Part shown: positions 32,442-44,722 of the stretch, in pieces
How positions within the stretch are numbered: the first letter of the stretch is position 1
How the letters are laid out: each line of letters starts with the position of its first letter
Source of the DNA: Aegilops tauschii subsp. strangulata
Lineage: Eukaryota; Streptophyta; Magnoliopsida; Poales; Poaceae
Length of the DNA stretch: 64,000 bases
Direction of reading: 5' to 3'
Assembly: GCF_002575655.3 (NCBI RefSeq)
Contig: NC_053040.3
Coordinates: forward strand, 355,258,267-355,322,266
Notes under the pieces: generated by a model
The model's database searches: none
Seen by the model: only the letters and a program-made list of their open reading frames with translations
What the model was told of the DNA's origin: nothing
Translations under genes and position numbers: made by a program

Positions 32442-33702
32442 ATGTATCCGAACTTCCCAGACGTTGTTTTATGAACTAAGGCTTTGTAATATATTTATGC
32501 CTTTATCTGAAATTACTTGCCTCTTGTGCGGCCGTACTTTGTTATTCTGAAAGTTTGCCAGTCGTCGGCTTCATCCCCCACGTAGATATTACGGGGTGTT
32601 CGGAATAACGCATGATCACTCTTGACCCAACGTCTTGGTCGTAAAGGAGGTGTCTGCGTAGCGAACCAGGCAGTTAGACTATGCGGCTTTAGCACTTTCA
32701 CTTAGCCATAGGAGTTTGACGGTGGGGCTAAGTACTAGCCCCTGGTGTGTATGCGGTCATCGAAACTGGGATGCCTTAGGCACATGACTGGTCGGAAGCC
32801 GGTCCTTCGTATAATATGAAAGAAATTACAAGAGATTTGTAATAAGTCGCCGAATCGTTGACCAGCTCTCGTCGTATCATGACGATCAGTTTTCGGCTTT
32901 CTCTACTGAGGTGCTTGACCGGACGAACCAGAAACACAATCGCGGTAGTTCTCCCTTTACTACCTTAGCTGAAGGAGCGGAACGTAAGGTAGTAACCACA
33001 GGAGCTGGCAAACCCAACTATTGACCAAAGACATGATTCGGAGCTGATGCATATAATGCAATATTCGGGACGCTGAAGTATACTCTGAAAGTGTTCGAAC
33101 TTTTTTTGAAAATATATGTGGCCGGATAGAGCCCCTGGCATTTTAGGCCATGCCAAAGTGTATATGCCAATCTGACGTGAAGAGGGAATACAGACTATGA
33201 GATAAACCAATACCGAATAGGGTTGGTAAAAAACTGTTTCCATTATAGTCTGATTGATACGTCAAAACATGCCCTTACAAATAATTTTGTAAGCATCAGG
33301 GCTATTTTACATGCCGAGAATTTGATAACAAGGGAAAGCTGTATGCAGGTCCTAAAAAAGAAAAAGGTAGTCGTGAAGATCCTTTGGACACCCTGCCGCA
33401 CGTCTGCGACGCTTTTCGCCTTGGTGGAGGATCCATTGAAAGGATCGACGATCGTGTATATAGAAGGGGCCTGGGAAAGGGCCCTTGTACCACCGTAAAG
33501 TGATATAGGTTTTAAAGAACCTGTAATATGAGAGAAAAGAGAAAAAGAAAGAAGTAGATTAAGGTCCGAATAGGGTCGAGCCGTAGTATGGGCCTCGTCC
33601 GCAGAGTGCCTCTGTCGTCGCCCACGATATTTTGAGTGCGAAGTTATGCACACATGGTACATATGTTGCGATTAGATGGGGCGGTGGACAGAGGCGACAC
33701 TG
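32442..33702. other. spacer of the Tat-type element, no gene
   Basis: It lies between the 3' end of the antisense gene and the end of the gag-protease piece on the other strand. The RT and integrase expected here on the minus strand are absent. Open frames are short and unsupported. Confidence 0.5.
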
Positions 33703-34430
33703 CTAGTCCAGCTCCGGATTGACCGAGCTGTTGTTCTGCAGAGTAGGCCGGACTCGTTTAATAGTGTCCGGAGGCTTGATGGCCGATGAAGTGTTCGGCT
33801 TGATAAGGCCGCTCTGTACCGCGCCTGCAAGGGCCACGGTGTGCTCCTCAGTACAGAGGGAGCGTTCCATGTTTCCATTGACTGTGATAACGTCGCGGGG
33901 TTCAGGCATTTTGAGCTTTAAGTAAGCATAATGCGGGACTGCATTGAAGCGGGCAAAGGCAGTACGTCCGAGCAGTGCGTGATAACCACTGCAAAAGGGG
34001 ACGATGTCGAAGATCAAGTCTTCGCTTCGGAAGTTGTTCAGTGAACCGAAGACTACTTCCAATGTTAATGAGCCCATGCAGCGGGCCTCGACGCCGGGTA
34101 TCACTCCTTTAAAGGTAGTGTTGCTAGGCTTAATTCTTGATGGGTCAATACCCATTTTACGGACAGTTTCTTGATAGATCAAGTTAAGACTACTACCGCC
34201 GTCCATAAGGACTCGAGTGAGATGGTATCCTTCGATAATGGGATCGAGGACCAGGGCTGCCGAGCCTCCATGACGGATACTAGTCGGGTGGTCCCTGCGA
34301 TCGAAGGTGATCGGACAAGCCGACCACAAGTTGAATTTAGGGGCGAAAGGCTCTATGGCGTAGACGTCCCTTAGTGCGCGCTTGCGTTCCCTCTTGGGGA
34401 TATGGGTGGCGTATATCATGATAGGGGTTA
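33703..34430 (-). pseudogene. gypsy gag-pol piece with aspartic protease
   Basis: The minus-strand frame reads PITFDRRDHPTSIRHGGSAA, then the retropepsin-like motif VLMDGGSSLNLIY with the catalytic Asp, and GYHALLGRTAFARFN near the end of the protease. It closes at a stop at 33703 (SSVNPELD). The open frame extends right to 34578, but the part above about 34430 is unrelated sequence joined by an insertion or deletion. The protease would cut the element polyprotein; nothing downstream encodes RT. Confidence 0.75.
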
Positions 34431-36717
34431 TGCAGGAAGACAAAAAAGGAGAAAGTCTCACATCGACGAGGCTAATCAACGGGCTATGGAGATGCCCATC
34501 AATTGATGTCAATGCAAGGAGTAGGGATTGCCATGCAACGGATGAACTAGAGCTATAAGTGTATGAAAGCTCAAACAAAAGAAACTAAGTGGGTGTGCAT
34601 CCAACTTGCTCTCTCATGAAGACCTCGGGCATTTGAGGAAGCCCATCATTGGAATATACAAGCCAAGTTCTATAATGAAATTTCCCACTAGTATATGAAA
34701 GTGACAAAATGAGAGACTCTCTATCATGAAGATCACGGTGCTACTTTGAAGCACAAGTGTGGTAAAAGGATAGTAACATTGTCCCTTCTCTCTTTTTCTC
34801 TCATTTTTTTATTTGGGCCTTTTCTCTTTTTTTCTTTCTTTTTTTAAGTCCGGAGTCTCATCCCGACTTGTGGGGGAATCATAGTCTCCATCATCCTTTC
34901 CTCACTTGGGACAATGCTCTAATAATGATGATCAGCACACTTTTATTTACGTACAACTCATGAATTACAACTCAATACTTAGAACAAGATATGACTCTAT
35001 GTGAATGCCTTCGGTGGTGTACCGGGATATGCAATGAATCAAGAGCGACATGTATGAAAGAATTATGAAAGGTGGCTTGGCCACAAATACGATGTCAACT
35101 ACATGATCATGCAAAGCAATATGACAATGATGGAGCGTGTCATGGTAAACGAAACGGTGGAAAGTTGCATGGCAATATATCTCGGAATGGCTATGGAAAT
35201 GCCATAATAGGTAGGTATGGTGGCTGTTTTGAGGAAGGTATAAGGAGGTTTATGTGTGATAGAGCGTAACATGTCACGGTGTTTGGATGCACCGGCGAAG
35301 TTTGCACCAACTCTCAAGGTGAGAAAGGGCAATGCACGGTACCGAAGAGGCTAGAAAATTGTGGAAAGGTAAGTGTGCGTATAATCCATGGACTCACATT
35401 AGTCATAAAGAACTCATATACTTATTGCAAAAATTTATTAGCCCTCGAAGCAAAGTACTACTACACATGCTCCTAGGGGAAGGGTTGGTAGGAGTTAACC
35501 ATCGCGCGATCCCGACCGCCACAAAAAGGATGACAATCAACAAATACTTCATGCTCCGACTTCGTTACATAACGGTTCACCATACGTGCATGCTACGGGA
35601 ATCACAAACTCCAACACAAGTATTTCTCAATTTCACAATTACTCAACTAGCACAACTATGATATTACCACCTTTATATCTCAAAACAATTATCAAGCATC
35701 AAATTTCTCATGATATTATAATTAAAGCAAATTGCCATGCTATTTTAAGACTCTCAAAATAATATAAGTGACGCATGAGAGATAAATAGTTTCTATAAAA
35801 CAAATCCACCACCGTGCTCTAAAAGATATAAGTGAAGCACTAGAGCAAAAACTATACAACTCAAAGGATATAAGTGAAGCACATAGAGTATTCTAATAAA
35901 TTCTGATTTGTGTGTCTCTCTCAAAAGGTGTGTACAGCAAGGATGATTGTGGTAAACTAAAAAGCAAAGACTCAAATCATACAAGACGCTCCAAGCAAAA
36001 CACATATTATGTGGTGAATAAAAATATAGCTCCAAGTAAAGTTACCGATGGAAGTAGACGAAAGAGGGGATGCCTTCCGGGGCATCCCCAAGCTTTGGCT
36101 TTTTGGTGTCCTTAGATTATCTTGGGGTGCCATGGGCATCCCCAAGATTAGGCTCTTGCCACTCCTTGTTCCTTAATCCATCAAATCTTTTACCCAAAAC
36201 TTGAAAACTTGACAACACAAAACTTAGCAGAAAATCTCGTGAGCTCCGTTAGCGAAAGAAAACAAAACACCACTTCAACATACTGTAATGAACTCATTCT
36301 TTATTTATATTGGTGTTAAACCTACTGTATTCCAACTTCTCTATGGTTTATAAACTATTTTATTAGCCATAGATTCATTAAAATAAGCAAACAACACACG
36401 AAAAACAGAATCTGTCAAAAACAGAACAGTCTGTAGTAATCTGTAACTAACCCAAACAGAACAATCGGCATCATTGTTGTTGGTATTGGAAAAGTCACAC
36501 AATTTAGTATTGTCTTGAGCCATCATGACAATCAAGCAATCCAACAGACGAGCAAACAAGAAGCAAGCGAAAAAAGAAGCGAACGGAAAAGAGAGGGCGA
36601 ATAAAACGGCAAGGGTAAGGTGGGGGAGAGGAAAACGAGAGGCAAATGGCAAATAATGTAATGCGAGGGAGATGAGTTTGTGATGGGTACTTGGTATGTC
36701 TTGACTTGTGCGTAGAC

Positions 36718-36735
36718 TCCCCGGCAACGGCGCTA
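36718..36735 (-). other. primer-binding site (tRNA-Asp type)
   Basis: On the minus strand TAGCGCCGTTGCCGGGGA follows the LTR end by 11 bp. It differs by one base from the canonical TGGCGCCGTTGCCGGGGA. Confidence 0.75.
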
Positions 36736-36746
36736 GAAATCCTTCT

Positions 36747-38340
36747 TGCTACCTCTTGAGCACTGCGTTGGTTTTCTCTTGAAGAGGAAAGGGTGATGCA
36801 GTAAAGTAGCGTAAGTATGTCCCTCAGTTTTTGAGAACCAAAGTATCAATCCAGTAGGAGACCATGCGCGAGTCCCACGCACCTACACAAACAAACAAGA
36901 ACCTCGCAACCAACGCGATAAAGGGGTTGTCAATCCCTTCACGGCCACTTACGAGAGTGAGATCTGATAGATATTATAGGATAATATTTTTGGTATTTTT
37001 ATGATAAAGAGTAAATAGAGATGCAAAGTAAAATAAATGGCAATAGAAATAACTAAGTGTTGGAAGATTAATATGATGGACAATAGACCCGGGGCCATAG
37101 GTTTCACTAGTGGCTTCTCTCAAGAGCATAAGTATTACGGTGGGTAAACAAATTACTGTCGAGCAATTGATAGAATTGAGCATAGTTATGAGAATATCTA
37201 GGTAGGATCATGTATATAGGCATCACGTCCGCGACAAGTAGACCGAAACGATTCTGCATCTACTACTATTACTCCACACATCGACCGCTATCCAGCATGC
37301 ATCTAGAGTATTAAGTTCATAAGAACAGAGTAATGCTTTAAGTAAGATGACATGATGTAGAGGGATAAACTCATGCAATATGATATAAACCCCATCTTTT
37401 TATCCTCGGTGGCAACAATACAATACGTGCCTTGCTGTCCCTACTGTCACTGGGAAAGGACACCACAAGATTGAACCCAAAGCTAAGCACTTCTCCCATT
37501 GCAAGAAAGATCAATCTAGTAGGCTAAACCAAACTGATAATTCGAAGAGACTTGCAAAGATAACCAATCATACATAAAAGAATTCAGAGAAGATTCAAAT
37601 ATTGTTCATAGATAAATTTGATCATAAACCCACAATTCATCGGTCTCGACAAACACACCGCAAAAGAAGATTACATCGAATAGATCTACACAAGAATCGT
37701 GGAGAACTTTGTATTGAGATCCAGAAAGAGAGAAGAAGCCATGTAGCTAATAACTATGGACCCGAAGGTCTGAGGTAAACTACTCACACATCATCGGAGG
37801 GGCTATGGTGTTGATGTAGAAGCCCTATGTGATCAATGCCCCCTCCGACAGGACGCCGGAAAAGGCCCCAAGATGGGATCTCACGGGTACAGAAGGTTGC
37901 GGCGGTGGAATTAGGTTTTCGTGGATGCTTCTGTTGGTTTGGGGGTACGTAGGTATATATAGGAGGAAGAAGTACGTCGGTGGAGCAACGTGGGCCCCAC
38001 GAGGGTGGAGGGCGCGCCTGGGGGGGGGGGGGTGGTAGGCGGGCCCCCTGCCTCGTGCTCTCCTCGTTGCTTTCTTTACGTGGACTCCAAGTCCTCTGGA
38101 TCACGTTTGTTCCGAAAATCACGTTCCCGAAGGTTTCATTCCGTTTGGACTCGGTTTGATATTCTTTTTCTGCGGAACTCTGAAATAGGCAAAAAAACAG
38201 CAATTTGGGCTGGGCCTCCGGTTAATAGGTTAGTCCCAAAAATAATATAAAAGTGTATAATAAAGCCCATTAAATATCCAAAACAGAATATAATATAGCA
38301 TGGAACAATAAAAAATTATAGATACGTTGGAGACGTACCA
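36747..38340 (-). repeat. LTR of the Athila-type element
   Basis: On the minus strand it starts TGGTACGTCTCCAACGTATC (one change from TGATACG) and ends AAGAGGTAGCA. A TATA box (CTATATATAC) lies near 37950. A run of G of about 12 is at 38020. The coordinate of the right end is within 1-2 bp. Confidence 0.8.
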
Positions 38341-41300
38341 CCTGGCCTCGAGCGGCCTCCCCGCTCGCTTGCGTGGGCCGGCCTCCCCAGCGCCCAGCCG
38401 GCCTGAAGCCTCCGATGCCCAGCTGCGCCTCCCCACCTCCTGGTCCAAGAGCCCAATGTGAGCAGCCGACTATCCAGCGCCCGTTCACTATTTTAGCTAT
38501 CCGGCGATCAGTGCGAATTTGGCTGTCTGTGAATCTTAGCATCATGTATGCATGTTTGCCATGTGATAACCTTGTGCATGTGTATCCGTTTTGTGTGTAT
38601 AATATGTCAAATAGTTCATCTCTGAATGCTCTACATGCTAGTGTCATTTGCATGCATGTTACTATTTATGTTGATGCCTTAATCCTCGTTGCGAAAGTGC
38701 TAAATGTTATAACCTGCTGAAGATTGCCATAACTTGCTGATTTGTCTTTTTCATACTATTTTGTGTGTTTATCTTTTGAGCATCATGTCAACATGTTTTA
38801 GGAGTATCTTTATACCATCTTTACAATGATGCAATCCATGTATTTTTATGTGCCCTGTGGTGACTAGCACAAGCATGCAAAATAGGGTACTTGCTGTTGC
38901 TGATTTCAGTGATGATGGTTTCTGCCAGGTCTGAATCTGCTACATTATATTGCCATGTTAACTTGATGCTACAAGTGAATCCATGCATAATATGGAGATG
39001 CTCAGTAAGGATAATTTGTAGATATTGTTATGATCTATCCATCCATCCCCTTGTTTGAAATTATGACCTGCTTTAGATTGTTATTACCATGCTCCAAAAT
39101 TGTTAAATAATGTTTCTGTCAGCCTGTTAACAGTAAGTTCATTCTTGCCATGTGAATAGCTAGTGTTCTTTGAATCATATGACCATGTTCTTGCCATGAG
39201 TAGCCGCACAAATATGCCTTCTTGCTGTTGGTTGTATTCACATACCACGATATGCTTTGTATTGAGTTAACCAAGCTTGCAATCATGTCTACTTGTCGCT
39301 GTTTCTGCCATGTTCACTAAATTCCACCAAGTCTGAAAACTGTTATCATTTGCAATCTTGTTATGATGTTTTGAGCATGTTCTTTGCTTTCTAGCAGTAG
39401 CTCAGTGTTCATGTCTTTTAGTACTTGACATGTACATGCTTGCCATGCCTTTTGATACCATGATATGTTCATGTAGCATATACTTTTGTTGTCTCAAAGT
39501 GTGCATTGCGAATCTGTTTTCAGCCTTGCTCTGTTTTTCACTAAGTCTAAGAATCTCTTTTGACTTGCAATCTTGTTTTGATGAATGCCATTGATCTATA
39601 GGTTATATGGAGATGCTTATTAACCATGTTTTGCCATGTATGACCTGTAATTTAATGCCATGCTTTTGGTTGCTATTATCTTGCAATGTAGCATCATTGT
39701 TTCATGCCTCCAACCTGTCAACATGTTATTCCTGCTCACAGGTATGCCTTGTTTTTCTTAATCTGTGTTATAAAGTTGCTTCTTGCATTGATAATATTTG
39801 TTTAATCTTGATGCCTGTGAACGTGAACCTTAATGATATCTGAAGTATGTTATCTGTACTTTGAGTGCATATCATGTTTATGCCCATATGTTTCCTATAG
39901 CATGTTATTTCCTTGATTGCAAAGTGCCTAGTTGCTGTTTTGGGCAGATTGTGTTTGTAACTTATATAGAGTGTATGTGTTGAACTGTGGCTTCGTTTGG
40001 AGCATGCTCTATATGAAACTTGCTTGGTTTTGCATGTAGTTTCATCATGCCATGTTGCATCCATGTTTGGGAGTGTTTGTGATTGTGTTTTGCTTGCATT
40101 TGCATCAATGCCATGTTTAACTTGTTTTGTTCATATCTTCCAGGCCATAGCTCCGAATTAAATGAACTTTACATGTAACTTAACTAGAAAGACGCATAGA
40201 TCATCATGGTGCACTTTAACTTGCTATTTAACAACTTCAACATTATGTGTTATTCAGATCTGGACCAATTTTGAAATTTGCATATGAGGACTTACCGGAA
40301 TTGTTATATGTTGTTTTCGGCCTCTTTTAAACTTGCCTTGATGTGATGTTCTTGTATGCATCCTCTCTTGCCATGAGTAGCATCATGTAGCCTTGTCATG
40401 CATCATACTTGGACGATCATCACGTCATGTTTATGTGTTGTGTGTTTACCATGTTGTTTGCTCTTTTCCGGTTGTGCTCCTTCTCGATAGTTCCTGTTTC
40501 GTTGCGATTGTGAGGATTCGTTCGACTACGTGGGATCGTCTTCTTCATGAACTCGTTCTTCTTCCTAGCAAGATTTCAGGCAAGATGACCGTCACCTTGA
40601 ATCTCACTACTATCTTTGCTATGCTAGTTGTCTCGATGCTATCGCTATGTCACACTACCTACCACTTGTTAATCAAGCCTCCCAAATTTCCATGATAGCC
40701 TCTAACCTTTTCACCCTTCCTAGCAACCGTTGTTTGGCTATGTTACCGCTTTGCTCAACCCCTCTTATAGCGTTGCTAGTTACAGGTCCAGTTGCAGGTT
40801 GTTCCATGTTGGGACATGGAGTTCATGGATATCATGGGATATCACAATATTTCTTATTTAATTAATGCACATATATACTTGGTAAATGGTGGAAGGCTCG
40901 GCCTTTTGCCTGGTGTTTTGTTCCACTCTTGCCGCCTTAGTTTCCGTCATACCGGTGTTATGTTCCTTGATTTTGCGTCCCTAACACGATGAGGGTTTAT
41001 GGGCCCCTCTTGACAGTTCGCTTTGAATAAAACTCTTCCAGCAAGGCCCAACATTGGTTTTACCACTTGCCTAATAATAAATAAAACTTGCGTAGGGACT
41101 TTTCGGACCCCGAGGACTTAATCAACCCCACGGGCCAGTGCTCCTCATGAGTGTTCGTCCAAAACAGAGCCACTTGCGGTGCCGCCACTAGGCAACTTGG
41201 GGTATTTGGTTGCCGTACGTAGTGTTCATCCGGTCGTGGCCTGAGACGAGATACACGCGGCTACTATCAGGGTGTCGGCACGCCGGGAGGTCTTGCTGGT

Positions 41301-42171
41301 TTTGTTTTACCATTGTCGAAATGTCTTGTGCACCGGGATTCCGAGTCTGATCGGAGGGTCCCGCGATGGAGGATTGTCTCCGCGGATCATGAGCTTGTCA
41401 TGGGCTAAGTTGGGACACCCCTGCAGGGTTTAAACTTTCGAGAGCCGTGCCCGCGGTTATGTGGCAGATGGGAATTTGGTAATATCCGATTGTAGACGAC
41501 TTGAAGTAAACTCAACTAAAATACACCAACTGCGTGCGTAACCGTGACTGTCTCTTTTCGGGGAAGTTCGAGAGGAGAACACGGTTGGGTTATGTTTGAA
41601 CGTAAGTAGTTCAGGATCACTTCTTGATCATTACTAGTTTGCGACCGTTGCGTAGTTTCTCATCTTACTCTTGTACTCGTAAGTTAGCCACCATACATTG
41701 CTTAGTCGTTTGCTGCAACCTCACCACTTACCCTTTCCATACCCATTAAGCTTTGCTAGTCTTGATACCCATGGTAATGGGATTGCTGAGTCTTCGTGGC
41801 TCATAGATTACTACAACAACAGTTGCAGGTTCAGGTAATGCGATGATCATGACGTGAGAGCGATGATTACTTATTTTGGAGTTCTTCTTCTTCTTCATCG
41901 ATCTTGGGATAGGTTCCTGGTCGGCAGCCTAGGCTAGCAGGGTGGATGTCGTTTGAGTTTCTGTTTGTGTTTCATCCGTAGTCGGATGTTGTTCTCATGT
42001 ATGATGTTTGATGTATTCTTGTGGCATTTGTATGCCTTTGTATGTATCCCCAGCTATTATGTAATGGTACGATGTAATGATATCCACCTTGCAAAATCGT
42101 CTCCAATATGCGCTTCTATCCTTGGTGGGACCTTCGAGTTCCATTAGGATAGGGTCGATATTGGGCGTGAC
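38341..42171 (-). repeat. long LTR-like sequence of a gypsy family, non-coding
   Basis: On the minus strand the sequence starts TGTCACGCCCAATATCGACC at about 42171, a start typical of a grass gypsy LTR. The 3.8 kb contain no supported gene: text is AT-rich, with frequent GCCATG and CATGTT motifs at 38500-40400 and GC-rich non-coding DNA at 41040-41640. The other end is not defined, so it may be a long LTR or LTR plus leader cut by the element at 38340. Confidence 0.5.
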
Positions 42172-42183
42172 ACTACTCCCTCC

Positions 42184-43175
42184 GCTAGCCTGTCCATCCC
42201 TCTACCCACCCACACCTCCTATTATTCTTCGGCGACGGCAGCCTCACGCCGCAGCCGAACCATCCAACCATCATACTACCCTCAGCGTGGGCATCCACTG
42301 TTGTGTCTTCGCCGGCTCTAGGCCGTTCCATTCCTAGGCCTCACTGTCATCCACCGCGTTGGTGCTCTAGGCGCGGCGTGCTCAACGTGGTCAACATTCA
42401 ACAAACGACAGCCATCAGAATAGGGATGTACGTGGAGAGGCTGAGAGTAGGGACCCCCATGGTCCATGCCCGCACGCAAGCAACTGCCTCCTTATTACGC
42501 GAAAAAAATTATTCCTCCCCCTGACATCTGGGGCGCAGCAGTTCGGAGGCTGATCTGTGGGCCTACTAAGTTGACGCATACCAAGGGCTTTGTCAACTTA
42601 GTCAATATAAATGATTCTAGCTGCAGTGACCGTACGATGTCCATCCAACGGCCGTCGTGCTTCTTCAACCTCTGGTCCTCTTGCTCCAGTCGCCCAAACC
42701 AGCGCCGGCCGTGCTGCCTGCTCTTGCCTCCCGTGTTCGGCTGTGCAACCACCGCTGGCCATGCCATCCCTCTACTCACCCACACCTCATGTTATTCTCT
42801 GGTGACGGCAGCCTCACACTGCAGCCGAAGCAGTCAACCCTCGTACTCCCCGTCGCATGGGCATCCACTGCCGTGTCTTCCCCGGCTCCGCGTCGTTCCC
42901 TTCCTAGGCCTCTCTGTCGTCCACCGCCTTGATGCTCTCGGCGCGGTGTGGTCAACAAGGTCAACGAACGATATTCATCAGAAGAGGACTTTAGTCGGTG
43001 AGGCTGACAGCTGGATCCACCAACTACATCTTCCAACACAAGAAAGTGCCTCCTTATTACTCGCAAAATAAAAATGATTCCTCCCCTGATAGCTGGGACC
43101 CAACAGCTATATCTTCGCACGCAAGGAAGTGTGTCCTTATCCTCCCTGACAGCTGGGACCCACCCGGTCGAAGCA
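42184..43175 (+). repeat. tandem duplication, unit about 570 bp
   Basis: GCTAGCCTGTCCATCCCTCT at 42184 recurs as GCTGGCCATGCCATCCCTCT at 42754. The copies run in parallel through GACGGCAGCCTCAC, CCTAGGCCTC and the GCCTCCTTATTAC..GATTCCTCCCC tail. The tail occurs a third time at about 43113-43160. The open frames in it (for example 42466-43071) change between copies and have no domain. Confidence 0.75.
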
Positions 43176-43220
43176 TACGTAGTGTTGTCTGTCTGGTCGT
43201 GAATGTGTACATACATACTG

Positions 43221-43860
43221 CACTAGTGCGCATCGGTCCTAAACAAACGGTTTAAAATCCCTTTCCGCGACGGCATTTGGAACCGTCGCCAAGTGAGTGT
43301 GGGCGATAGGGGGGTCCTTCCCACACGACCCAGAAACCGTCGGGGATAGGGCCCCTACAGTACTCCTACTCGTTTCTGCTCGCATTGCCATCGCAGTCGG
43401 TATTCTGTGGTGCTACGTTTATGATGCGCGGCCCATCACAAACGGTTCACTATTATAGAACGGGTATGATGCACGGCCCATCACAAACGGTTCACCGTTA
43501 AGAAGATTAGCTAATCGCCGTACGAGTGTCGGACAGGATTACGAAACGTCGGACCGTCGTAACATCGTCGTACATGACAACTATCGCACACGCTATTCTG
43601 TGGTGCAACATTTACGATGCATACTTCATCAGAAACAGTTCATGGTTGCGAATCGTGTACGACAAGGCAACTAACACAAACGTTTAGTTTGCCCGCACCG
43701 TTTGTGATATTGTCTAACATCGCACACGCTTTGCAAACGGCAACTGTGTGCATGCTTGCACACATTTCCCCTCTGTGAACCGTCTCGGAATATGGTGCAT
43801 ATCAAAAACGTTTGTGTTTTACCAACCGTGTGTGCTGTAACAACCTGGAGAGTGTAATTT
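43221..43860. repeat. left subterminal repeat region
   Basis: Multiple GATG..CCATCACAAACGGTTCAC, CATCGCACACG and AACCGT motifs in both orientations, plus CGACGGCATTTGGAACCGTCG. No gene. It resembles 58640-59280. Confidence 0.65.
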
Positions 43861-44050
43861 CACTGTAATTTAATTGCTGCTTTTCCAAATTGTACCGGAT
43901 TTGGATATGAATTTGAATGTATGCTACAGCCTTATTCATATCCACCAGGTTCAAACAACCAATGTATTATTCGATTCATAGGTACATATGTTCAAGAATT
44001 ACATAAGAACCAAATAAAGAATGATGAACCACAGTTGTATACTTGTACTA

Positions 44051-44575
44051 TTAAAGACGGTAAAGAAAGAGGCGAAATATATTCTGGTTGCTGAACAAAA
44101 TGAAGCGGAATGCCCATATTGTGCCCTCCTCCATGCAGAAGGCACGCACGACTCTAGTCCAACCCCTTGTGATGGCCGACCGACCATCCCTCATGGTCTT
44201 CATGAAAACATCTAGATAATCATCATGTTCTGGTAGAAATACTTTAACCTTTGCATGCCCACCAATCATATAGTTTGAGAGGTAATCTTGAGTAAACTGC
44301 TTTGGCAACCACTACAAAGGAATAAGATTTCAGACATTGTCATCTAACACAACTCATTATGGGCAGTAAAAAGAAGGCTGTAGAGTTCTTACTTACCATC
44401 CTGCAGTTCGCTGTTGTCTTGGATAAAGTGTAAACAAATAGTTTAATTGCCATCTTTGGACCCATTTTACTAACAATCTTTATCAGCTTCCTCACTTGAT
44501 GATGGTTCATCGATATCTCATTGCCCCATACGCACAAAGGGTCGAAACGCGGATCTTTACCAATGACATATGTAC
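44051..44575 (-). CDS. B3-domain protein, last two exons
   Basis: Exon 44397-44575 (after acceptor TTTTAG) reads TYVIGKDPRFDPLCVWGNEI to KTTANCRM and ends at a good donor ATG|GTAAGT. Exon 44051-44311 (acceptor TTTGTAG) reads WLPKQFTQDYLSNYMIGGHA and ITRGWTRVVRAFCMEEGTIW to a stop at 44051. The splice is in phase. The second exon has the hallmarks of a plant B3 DNA-binding domain: a starting basic/aromatic strand, then G-R-x-x-I-T-x-G-W and a loop with E-E-G before the final F strand. B3 proteins bind DNA in the nucleus. The first exon is probably the gene piece at 46074-46743; phases do not join directly, so a further exon or another donor is needed. Confidence 0.65.
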
Positions 44576-44635
44576 CTAAAAGCACCAAGTTAATATTAGA
44601 AGCTAAACAACAATTGTACAATGATGTAGTACAAC

Positions 44636-44722
44636 ACTCTTTTATAATATGTCTATATACATCCGTATGTGGTAATCCATTTGAAATCTCTAAAAAGACA
44701 AATATTTAGGAACGGAGGGAGT
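44636..44722. mobile_element. Stowaway MITE, half copy
   Basis: The text ATCTCTAAAAAGACAAATAT ending GGAACGGAGGGAGTA is the right half of the common Stowaway family whose start is CTCCCTCCGTTCC. The left half is missing. Confidence 0.65.

Larger units (their letters stand above)
28245..34430 (-). mobile_element. Tat/Grande-type gypsy element, 3' part, with antisense gene
   Basis: On the minus strand the element ends in a 3' LTR (28245-28717). Upstream, on the opposite strand, lies a multi-exon gene of the putative gypsy-type transposase family (29274-32441). Further upstream is a protease-containing gag-pol piece on the element's own strand (33703-34430). No RT or integrase is found between them, so the element is non-autonomous. 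An antisense extra gene is a known feature of the Grande-type Tat lineage. Its 5' part is replaced at about 34430 by another element. The flank at the 3' end is CCCGT (28240-28244). Confidence 0.65.
34431..38340 (-). mobile_element. Athila-type gypsy element, LTR plus leader, truncated
   Basis: On the minus strand a complete LTR (36747-38340) is followed by a tRNA-Asp-type primer site (36718-36735) and then about 2.3 kb of non-coding leader running down to about 34431. No gag or pol frame is found. The leader has CTTTTCTCTTTTTTTCTTTC at about 34819 and twin GGGGCATCCCCAAG / GGGCATCCCCAAG motifs at about 36077 and 36131. I associate this organisation with the Sabrina-like group; the name is uncertain. 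Confidence 0.7.

Noticed and set aside
34431..34578. N-terminal extension of the protease frame (MFELSYTYSSSSSVAWQ)
   Set aside because: The text above about 34430 belongs to the neighbouring Athila-type leader; the open frame across the junction is accidental.
42466..43071. 201-residue plus-strand frame
   Set aside because: It runs across the junction of the two 570-bp repeat copies and is not conserved between them.
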